Shown here one piece after another: positions 21,325 through 30,188 of a stretch of 30,188 nucleotides of DNA (positions are counted from its first letter, which is position 1; every line of letters begins with the position of its first letter). The notes under the pieces were generated by a model. It was not told the origin of the DNA. It was given only the letters and a program-made list of their open reading frames with translations, and ran no database searches. Made by a program: the position numbers and the translations under genes. Source of the stretch: Brachionus koreanus (Eukaryota > Rotifera > Eurotatoria > Ploima > Brachionidae); the NCBI GenBank assembly GCA_016987375.1, contig PJRA01000443.1:679536-709723 (forward strand), in the 5' to 3' direction.

Positions 21325-23396
21325 CTGAATGAGAAAGAAGTTCAATCCCTTCAAGCTCTTGTGTCAATGTTCTTCTAACTGTATTAGGTCTAGTGTTATC
21401 TTGCTTTCAGTTGACCAAAAAAAAGAATTTTTCTTTCTTGAAGTGAAGAATACATTAGTTCTAATTGTTCATTGAAACCAGCACAAAGTGTCTAACCCCT
21501 TGAAAATTTCATCAAACGCCCAACATCACTTTTTTGATCAAAAGGTCTTCTTTTCACAACTCACTAACCATTGATTTCTTTTATCATAATTTCCAAACTA
21601 AACCCTTTTCTGATTATAAGTTATAATGTGTCTGGAAACACCAGATTTCAATGCGTCTTTGAATATCGAAATCAGTCAAATCATGAAGAACAAGCCGATA
21701 GCGTATGTTAGCATTGTAAATAAAACTATAAAGTAATTAAGTTGATTGTGATGTGTAAAGGTCATTTGATAATTGAGGTTGATTGCTCTCAACAGCTGAA
21801 CAAAATGATGTAAAGCTGCTATATGGATTTCAAATGATCATTAGCGAGAATAAAAGATAGTTAAGTATAATTTTAGCAAACTTTAGGGAAATGGTTTTTT
21901 CCAAAATGAAATTTTAATCAAATAAATTAACGAGGTTTATATTTGATCAAGCTCTAAAAGTAATTAATTATTATAAAAAAAAAATTGTGTCTGTAATTAA
22001 ATTTATTAATTAGAAAAATTTGAGAAACAAAACATGACTAGATTGTTAAAATTACTGGAAATTAGTTTAGTTTTTTTAGCTAACAGTTATTCTAGTAAAA
22101 GATTAACTAAAATTCATCTTGAAAATATTCAACTAAACATACAAAATTTTTTTTTTTTTAGAAAAATTGGTTAAAGAAAAGCAAATTTTTCTAAGAGCAA
22201 AATTCAATAAATAAATTAAAAAAAAATAAAGAATCAATATTAATAACTAAGATAAAATTGGTTTTTCCTCTTGGGTAATAATTAATTCAATCGATTGATG
22301 TAAGTATATTTACAGGAATTATTTGGAGTCTTATTTGAAATAATTTTCATTGTGATTTTTTTATTTTGAAAAATAAACATTAATCGGAAATATTATAAGA
22401 AAGCTGTATTTTTATATCAATTGAAGCTAAATTAACAACAAAATTGTTTAAAAAAATTTTTTTTTCAATCGCTGTCAATTAACATTATTGAAAATTGAGT
22501 ATTAGTTTATTCTATTTTTAAACATAAGCTTATTCATCAGCTAATAATTATTTAAGAATTTTTAGAGAAACAATTTTTTTAAGTAATATTTTTGAATAAA
22601 AGGTATAAAATAATTTTTTTTTTTCAATTCAATAAATTTCAAATTTTGGCACTAGTAGTTTAGAAAAATTCCGCTTTCTGAAAATTGTTAATTTTTGGGT
22701 TGATCATGCTCTGTTAGAAGACATCTTGTTGTTAATAGTGGATTGATGAAAGGTGAACAAATATTTTTTTTAGTATTTAAATACCTTATCTAGGTCTGAA
22801 AGGTTTTTCGTTTAAAATTTATCACAAGTAAAATACTTATAATAAAACTATTATTTTAGATTTAAAATAATAAAGCTAGTATCCTGTTTACTCTAGCTTG
22901 AATTGATTTTAATAATTTTCCATTAAAAAATCGACGCGGTCTCTCACGCGATTTTTTTCTTGATGAAAACTCGAAAATTAAATGACATAAAATTACTTTG
23001 ACAATCACTTAAATCCTCTTAATTCTGAATTTAAAAAAAATCGAATTAAAATTTTTAGTTGCTTTACTGAAAGTCAAATAAAAAATGGGTCAGAATTTAG
23101 ATCTTGGGCTATAAATGAACAGATTTTTTCAAGATGTTAGGCGCACATATACACAATATCGATTTTCTTCAAAAGCAACAATATATAATTAGAATAATAA
23201 AAATTCTAGATGCGATAGAGTAGTAATCTAATCAATTTGAAAGCAAGAAAAAAGATGTGTATAAATGATAAAAAAAATTATTTGTGTTGTTAATAGAGAG
23301 AATTATGCTGAAAAAATTAATCACTTTAGATTTCAACTTTAAAGCTAAGCTGATGCAAGACTTTTTTCTTGAGGTTTCGTGCCAATAATGGCAATT

Positions 23397-23414
23397 GAGA
23401 GAGAGAGAGAGAGA
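23397..23414. repeat. (GA)9 microsatellite
   Basis: Nine uninterrupted GA units, about 1.1 kb upstream of the alpha2/delta gene. GA runs can act as GAGA-factor-type promoter elements in some animals; here this is only a possibility. Confidence 0.85.
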
Positions 23415-23662
23415 ATTTTTTTTGTGTGTGCAGCAATTGATTTCAAGATCAGCTTAAAAATTAAAATAAATTATTACTATTTATATATTGCATTTATTGT
23501 ATCAGACTGGATCACTCACACTCCGATTTATCAATAAATTATTATTTTTAAGCTTTTTCTTTCACTTCTCATTATGCCTTCACTGGCTTTAGACTCTTTA
23601 GGAAAATTCTAATGACTTTTCAAAAACGGAAATCGAACCAAATCCAATAATTGTACACTCTA

Positions 23663-23694
23663 AACACACGAACACACACTCACACATATACACA
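23663..23694. repeat. CA-rich simple repeat
   Basis: An interrupted run of CA units with a few G, T and A substitutions. Confidence 0.7.
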
Positions 23695-24420
23695 GTCAAA
23701 GTGCTATGAAATTATTCAAATAATGTCTTTGCTAAAATAAAGAGAGCTTTAATTAAGAAAAAAAAAATTTTTTTTCTAAATTTTATTTATTTTTAAAGTA
23801 AAATATTTTTAGTTCCAATAGGACATACTCTGTTAGTTTGATTGTATTTACCTTAATATTGTATTACACGTATTGTGTGTAACTGTTGAATTTTATTGAT
23901 TTTCATTATTTTACTCGGATGAAATTTAGCTAAGCATAATATATACATATATTTGTTTTTTTTTATTTTTTTTTTGTTCTGTTATTTTTTATTTTGAAAA
24001 TTTTAACAATTGATGCGAATTTCCAAACTCGAATAAACATCGAGAGTTGTGCATTAAAAAAGGCTTGTTTGACAAAGCAGATAAATTCTATCGGTTTTAA
24101 AAAACAACAAGGAAAAAAAAAATTTTTTTCTTCTTTTTTCTTTTAATTGATCACAAGGTGTTGAATTACGACAATTAAATTGAATTCAATTCCCAACGAT
24201 CAAAAAACTTGTATGTCTTGACAGAAACAAAACAACACTAAGAAAAAAAAAAAGGAAAAGAAAAATAAAGATATCTTTTGAATCAATGAGGAATTTAAAA
24301 GCTATCGATTTTTGCTCAACACACAATTATTTTCTCAGTATTACTTTCTCATACAGAAAATAATAAAATAATTTTTTACAATTTTTTTTTTCTAATTTAT
24401 TTTCTAATTTTTAGCCAAAA

Positions 24421-24491
24421 ATGTTTATGATATAATGGCAAATTTTGTAAATAGAAAGTCGGCTGGCAATGTTGAGCAACTTATCGGCTAG
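24421..24491 (+). promoter_or_regulatory. two overlapping uORFs in the leader of the alpha2/delta gene
   Basis: A T-rich tract ending TTTTTAG at 24414 looks like an acceptor for a 5' UTR exon that runs into the coding exon. In that leader, a 4-codon uORF (24421-24435) ends in TAATG, whose last bases start a second, 18-codon uORF (24435-24491). The second ends 44 bases before the main ATG at 24536. If the leader is transcribed as modelled, ribosomes would meet both uORFs first, which would be expected to lower or condition translation of the channel subunit. Confidence 0.45.
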
Positions 24492-24535
24492 GCGCGCTCA
24501 ATCAATACTACTACTGATATATCATCATCTTCATC

Positions 24536-27500
24536 ATGAAGTCTATTTTTCTAGCAAAATGTTTAAAATATTTTAACAAATTTAAAAAAAAACACATCAT
24601 CATTGTATGCATTAAGCTTATATTGTTATCGGCGATGACAGTGATGCTAGCCGAGTACAGAGCCGAGACGGGCAGACGCGGCAGTCTACGCAAGACAGCG
24701 TCGAGCACGGCCAGAGTCCAGACCAAGGCGACCAGCGCTCACAAACCCGACTCGGATCAGCACGCATCGAGTTTTTTGTCTCCGACGGCCTCGGTTCCCA
24801 AGCCGTTCAACTACTCGGCCGAATCTCTCAATCAGACCCATGCGGACATGTTCAAAAATTGGATAGACTCAAAGTCGACCGAGCTTTACGAGCTTAGCTT
24901 AAACTATTCCGGTTACAAGCTTTTAAATGCCACATACAATGTACAATTGCGAAAGGACGCCAAGTTTGCCTGGATTAACTTTACCGAAATGATAGTGAAC
25001 ATATCGCGCACAATTAGCCGCGTTCTTAACCACAAGACTCTAATAGTCAAAAATTTGACAGACATGGTCGAGAAAACATTCGACGAGTACCGAGGCGACT
25101 CGAGCCGCGTCAAACAATCGGCCAGCTTCGCCTACTACGACGCCAAAAGTCCCAAAACGTTCTGTGACGCCAAAGAATATGTGTCTGACGATTCACAATC
25201 AGACTCAGAAGTTGTGGACGAGAGTATTGAGCCGATTGAAACGAGCACGATTGCAACAATGATGGCCAATGCGACCAGAAAGCAAAGAATTAAGCACAAA
25301 ATGAATAGATCGAATTTGGCCGAGAGCAAAGGCTTTAGGAAAAGACATAATGTCAAATTGGACGACGAGCTAGATTTGTTTGATTTGATAGATGATGAAC
25401 TTGAGTTTGATTATCGACCAAGGCAGTTTGGTCGGCTAAAACGAACGGTGCACAATGCGAGCACTCAGTGTCCGTTGTCGAGTGTTGTTCATGCACATTT
25501 AAAGGTAAGAAAACGATCTGCGAGGGAAAATGGCCCACGCAGAGCAAAATTCAGGAGGCCCGGTCTCATTAGACGGCCTAAAAATCAAACCACAACCAAG
25601 GCTGCAACTACTACAACGAAATCTAGTGTAAACGATTATTACTATGATTATATGGAGAAGAGCAACAATTTGGACACGTACGACTACACAGCGGTCGAGT
25701 ATGCGCTTCAGGGAAATATTCCCTTTTGGAATGTTAGCTGCTTTAATCGCACATATGATGAAAACTTTAAGGCGTTTAAGAAAGGAATAAATCGAAATAG
25801 ATCGACTATACATGTGCCGACCAATGTCTACAGACAGGACTTGGACATAAATATGACTGCCTATTGGACCGAGGATTTGGACAAATATTTCAAAAAAAAT
25901 TATGATTATGACAATGAAATTTTTTGGCAATATTTTTGCAGTTCAAATGGTTTGTTTAGACGATATCCGGGTGCTTATTGGAATGTGCCTATTTACGAGG
26001 ACTTTTTCGATTGTCGTCTTCAATCTTGGTACATAATGGCTGCTGCGTCACCCAAAGACGTCCTCATACTGCTCGATGTAAGCGGTTCAATGACTGGCCA
26101 AAAGCTCGAAATTGCCAAAAAATTGATCGAAGCCATTATGGACACACTTAGCGATAATGATTTTTTTAACATTCTCCTATTTTCCGATCAAGTAAGCATC
26201 AATCTCTCTATTGATTAGTATTTTATTTTTCTAAAACACTTCTAAATGATCTTATTCATTCATCATTTTCTATCAGATCTATGTGATAAGTTTATTTTTT
26301 AGATAAAAATTAGAATAAGTACAATTTTGTTGTTAAAAAGTCCTTTGGCTTGACTTGAAAATTTTCACACAAGTATAATTATGAAAAAAATAAATCAAAT
26401 TTCAATGATTTCCTTGGTCTGAAAAATTTTATTAAAGATTTACATTTTATTATTTTTAAAATTTTTTTTTCTTTGGAAAATAATAGACACTTTTCAAAGT
26501 GTGTTGTACTTGAAGTCCAATATCTCAGGATGAGAATAACTTTATGTGGTCGCAGACTGTTCGATAGTTAACCAAAGAGCCTAAGAATATAACTCAATAG
26601 TCGATTTGACTTGTCTACATATTTGAAAGCTCTTACAAATGGAAAAGCTAAAATTTCCTATTTTAACACTTCGAGGTTCGCTTTGACCCTGTTTCCACCA
26701 TACATAAAAATAATAAAATTTCTTAATTTTGTCTATTTTGAAGTCTATTTTAATCTATGATATTTAATGAGTAAAATTCCTAAAAAAAAATCAATAAATT
26801 TTGAGGTGGTTCATGTTCTTAGTAAAAAAAAAAATATTTTTTTATTTATTTTTTCGCCATATTCTGGCGATGTTTTAAAAATATAATTTTTATAAAAATA
26901 TAAAATTTTCATAAGATTGAATTATTGTTATGGTTAATTTAGTTTTGCATTAGAGAAGCTACTATTATTAAGAGTATTTTTATCGAAATGTCTGACAACT
27001 TTTACTCAAAATCTTACGAAATATCAAAAAATTGCTGTGAAAAGTTGCTATCGCTATCATTTTCAGATTTTTTCCTTTAGCACTCAAAGGAGAATGAATT
27101 ATTTAATTAATTATCAATCATACATGTCTTAATATTTATTTTAAAGCTTTGATTATGGTCTTTTAAATTTAGTCTTTTTCATGTTACAGACTTTTATGGA
27201 ACTAATGTATCATTTAAGCAAATATTTTGACAAAAATACCCCGTCCTTTGAGTGTTAAGATTTAAAATACATTGTTCATACTCATTGAAGGATGTTTAAT
27301 TAATTTTTAAATTTTTTCCAGCCAAAAAATTAAAAAAAAAAATAAAAAATTCAGAAAATTTATTTTCTTTTCTGACTGAATTCTTTATTATTCTTAGTAG
27401 CAGTAATTTAAAAAAAATAACTTGAAAACATGTCAAAAAAAAAATTTTTGGAAATGAAATTTCTTAAAAGTGGAGCATTTACGTTAATAAAATCTCAATT

Positions 27501-29361
27501 TTAGTTATGTTTCTAAGTGAGTAGTTATTGCTGCGACATTTTAACAAAAATATCTGAACCCATTATTGCTTGCTTTAGTGTTGAACTATAGCAGCCATAT
27601 TCACTGAATTTTTTCAACGACACCTTGAAAGCTTTCGTGGATTTGAATTTAACAACACTATCAAGAAATTCAGCCAATTCCATTGAGGATTTATTTATGT
27701 TGACAAATTAGACATTTTTTTCTGAAAATTAATTAAATTTTTTAAAAATAAAAAAAAAGTTTTATAAAATTTTATCTCAATTAAAAATAAGTTTCAATTT
27801 TTTTTATAAGGGAAAAAAACTCATTTTGAAATATTACTAGTTGAATATAAAAAATTTTCATTTTTATTTTTTTTACTTAGGCATTAGCAGTTTTACAAAA
27901 TTGGTTATTCGTAAATTTTGCTTTTACAAGTCAAGTCAATTGATTTTTTTATTAATAATTTAAACTTAGAAAATAATTTGGAATAATTTTCTTTTAAGGT
28001 TTTGCACAAGTCTGATTTTAAAAAATCGTAAAATAAAATTTTTTATTCTAATTTTATACTTGTTGATTTACCTAATGGTTTTACCATATTCAAAATTTAA
28101 ATTGACCTCAAAATATATTTAAGCTGCTTGATTGAATTTTCTTAAACAATAAAATAGATAATTTTTTAAATTAATTTAAAATAAAAAAAAGATAAAAATT
28201 TTGTTTCCAAGGTTAATTTTCTGATGAACAGAGCAAATGAAACCATGTACAGAGACAGATTTATTCAGGCCGGTCGTACGAACAAAAAAGTGTTTAATGA
28301 TCGGCTAAAATGGTTCATGAACACAAGCGATATTGCCGATGTTGTCAAGGGTCTAACAAAATCCTTTGAGCTATTGCTGAGCGACGATCTTAAATCAGAT
28401 ACGTGTGGTTGCAACAAAGCTATCATGCTACTAACAGATGGAATAAATGATAATGCCGAGCAAGTATTTCGAAAATACAATTGGGAAAACGGCCGAAAAG
28501 TCAGAGTATTTACCTATTTGATTGGCAGAGAGATGACCGATTCGCGCCACCTTGAATGGATGGCATGTGCAAATGATGGCCACTATTTTCATGTTGCTAC
28601 ATTGGCCGATATTAATGAGCACGTTCACGAATACATTCCAGTCTTAAGCAGACCAATGGCGTTAACAGGCCAGCACGAGACCACATGGAGTAATGTTTTT
28701 ATCGGTCACTTGGACAAAGAGCTTAAAATAGCTGTAGCAAGACCGGCTTTTAAGACCAAAAGTTCTCTGTTGTCCAAAACAGATCAAATAAATAGAGATG
28801 ACGAGTATTTTAAAAATTTGCTTCAAAAAGAATCAACTACGACAAAACTTCAGCTTGTCGAAAGTCCTTACTATGATCCAAATTATTACTATTATTATTA
28901 CGAATATGAGGACGATGTAGTTGATCAATTGGATGCAAATATGGAGCAATCAGTTACAGAACAAGAAAATGATGAAAATGAAGAAGATGAAGAAGAAGCT
29001 CAGGCACGCGATATTGAAATTTTGAAAAAAACCTACGATATCATTAGAAATCAAGATGTGTTGCTGGGAGTGGTCGGTGTGGATGTGCCAGTGCTTAAGC
29101 TAATTAGCAAAGTTAGTCCAAAGTATCAAATGGGAGTGGGAATTTATATAATTATGTTGGACAATAATGGATTTATTGTGTTTCATCCGAGTATTAAGAA
29201 GGAAATAACGAACAATTTTAATGTTAAAGGTACTTCGAATAGCATTGATTTGGACAGATTTGAAATACCTATTGATAATGACGAAGAGTTTGAGATGCTT
29301 GAGCATGAAATGATAGATGAAAAGACCGGAAACAAAACTTTGGACAATTGGAAAAGAGAAG
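24536..29361 (+). CDS. CACNA2D-like: voltage-gated calcium channel alpha2/delta subunit, 5' part (runs off the window)
   Basis: Exons 24536-26191 and 28212-29361 join in phase 0 (SDQ|VNF). The protein is an extracellular, membrane-anchored auxiliary subunit that promotes surface expression of high-voltage-activated calcium channels. A basic start and hydrophobic stretch (HIIIVCIKLILLSAMTVML) form the signal peptide. A VWA_N region follows. The VWA domain begins near residue 507 with a complete MIDAS start DVSGS (D514, S516, S518), and IMLLTDG follows in exon 2. Next come VRVFTYLIGRE and WMACANDGHYFHV, and then a dCache-type segment with LLGVVGVDVPV and NNGFIVFHPS. These strings and VLSRP resemble alpha2/delta-3/4 more than -1/2, but the subtype is not settled. 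Oddities are a long insertion before the VWA domain (about residues 205-385, very basic, with RLKR at 300-303) and an acidic insertion near 28860-29020. The last donor (GAAG|GTAAAT, phase 1) shows that the gene continues to the right. Confidence 0.93.
26192..28211 (+). other. 2.0 kb intron inside the VWA domain of the alpha2/delta gene
   Basis: The donor CAA|GTAAGC and acceptor TTTCCAAG|GTT are clear, and the protein continues in phase. The intron is AT-rich with no recognisable gene, repeat or RNA. It is much longer than the roughly 50-70 nt introns elsewhere in the window. Confidence 0.85.
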
Positions 29362-30188
29362 GTAAATAATGATGAATTTTTATTTCAAAAATGCTTGCAG
29401 TCAACTTAAAAGTTTTATATTTTAAAGAAAATTTTTAATTATTTTTTCACTCTAAAAAAATTGCTATTTAATCTAGTTTTGATTTATTTAAAAAAAAATT
29501 TCAAATTATTTTTCAGGATTTTTTAGTCAAAATTTTAAATCTTAAAATTTTTTTGTATGTGGCGTTTTGAATTTCATAGACAAATTGAACAACAGTTCTT
29601 CTTTTTTTGTTAAATTAATTAGAATATTTTAAAAAATACTAAAACATAGTGCAGCATACTTTGTTGAGCATTTTTTACCAAGATTTTTTGATTATTTTTT
29701 TTTTTAAATATTTAGGAAATTAAGTCAATAATCATTTTAAATCTTATTGACGTTTTTTTTTGTCTTTTTTCATCATGATAAAATTAATTTTGACCAAAAT
29801 AACTGATTTGAAATATCTTTTGTTCTTAGATTTCACAGCCATTCTTTATTTTTCTACTGAAAAGAATATTTAAATTTCATATTAAAAAAATTATTTTTAA
29901 ACTTTTTTTAATTTATCAATATAATTTTGAAATTTTGAATGTTGACTTTCTAAAAAAGTGAATAAAAGCATAAACTTGAAAATTATGATTCAATTATGTT
30001 ACTAAAACAAAAAACTTTAACTTAAATTTACAGTGAAATAAGAAGGAAAAAATATATATCTAGATTCAATAATTAGACTGGGTGAGAAAGATGGATTCAA
30101 CAATTTACAAACGCCATGACAAACACGCTGTTCAAATTACCCAGTCAACCAAAAAGTAGTGAAAAATCAATGATTCTTTAAAGAATCA
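29362..30188 (+). other. start of the next alpha2/delta intron, up to the window edge
   Basis: No exon continuing the alpha2/delta protein convincingly was found before the end of the window. A less AT-rich stretch at about 30075-30160 has an open frame after an ATTAG acceptor-like site in the correct phase (DWVRKMDSTIYKRH...), but it does not resemble the family and ends in TAG, so I left it out of the gene. An 8-bp inverted repeat (GACTGGGT at 30076-30083, ACCCAGTC at 30139-30146) and the palindrome at 30171-30188 lie here. Confidence 0.45.
30171..30188. repeat. perfect 18-bp palindrome at the window edge
   Basis: TGATTCTTTAAAGAATCA equals its own reverse complement and ends exactly at the last base supplied. 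It may be part of a larger inverted repeat outside the window. Confidence 0.8.

Larger units (their letters stand above)
20277..24414. other. divergent intergenic region
   Basis: About 4.1 kb separates the ERICH6-like start codon from the acceptor of the alpha2/delta leader exon, so the promoters of both genes should lie here. Most of it is AT-rich. A more balanced stretch at about 21130-21800 has several short protein-like frames on both strands, including the candidate exon at 21324-21173 and a 36-codon plus-strand frame starting MCLETPDFNASLN near 21629. Simple repeats lie at 23397-23414 and 23663-23694. No RNA gene was recognised. Confidence 0.5.

Noticed and set aside
25505..25554. A possible 50-nt intron (AAG|GTAAGA to TTCAG) inside the first alpha2/delta exon
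   Set aside because: Its removal shifts the reading frame, and the sequence is of coding composition, unlike the AT-rich introns nearby. The donor-like string is kept as coding sequence.
24511..25930. Several minus-strand frames opposite the alpha2/delta exon
   Set aside because: They are antisense shadows of a clearly conserved coding exon.
28265..29404. Minus-strand frames opposite the second alpha2/delta exon
   Set aside because: They are antisense shadows without domain features.

Overview
This is an extremely AT-rich stretch of a eukaryotic nuclear genome, almost certainly from an animal. The genes have GT-AG introns. Several are only about 50-70 nt long, while others exceed 2 kb. The protein families are metazoan: a PRD-like homeobox gene, a synaptotagmin-14/16-type double-C2 protein, an ERICH6/FAM194-type protein and a voltage-gated calcium channel alpha2/delta subunit. 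The very low GC content, many tiny introns and this gene set would suit a compact invertebrate such as a rotifer. That is inference; the sequence names no species.

Layout. 1-410: a short unrecognised minus-strand frame. 940-1310: a patch of exon-like fragments. 1739-2353 (+): an intronless PRD-like homeobox gene with a TATA box and a 3' hairpin. 2530-6400: mostly empty AT-rich DNA, with two GC-richer hairpin patches at 6055-6175 and 6595-6690. 6409-9453 (+): eight exons of a SYT14/16-like gene, reconstructed with all intron phases matching. 10707-15353 (+): five exons of an unrecognised membrane protein, including a 2.4 kb intron. 20276-15482 (-): an ERICH6/FAM194-like gene that converges on the previous gene, with 128 bp between the stop codons. 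Its 2.4 kb intron carries a Tigger/pogo-type transposase remnant, a palindrome and a recent tandem duplication. 20277-24414: intergenic DNA with one exon-like candidate near 21.2 kb and simple repeats. 24536-29361 (+): the first two coding exons of a CACNA2D-like gene, which runs off the right edge. Its leader carries two uORFs.

The genes do not form a pathway. The neighbourhood is an ordinary mixture of developmental, vesicle or membrane-trafficking, cilium/testis-type and ion-channel genes. I found no CRISPR array, operon, rRNA or tRNA, and no defence system. The points most worth a second look are the long insertion with a furin-type RLKR site in the N-terminal part of the alpha2/delta protein, the overlapping uORF pair in its leader, the unrecognised two-helix membrane protein, the apparent frame break inside the ERICH6-like gene, and the 99 percent identical intronic duplication. 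All exon models were made by eye from reading frames and splice signals.
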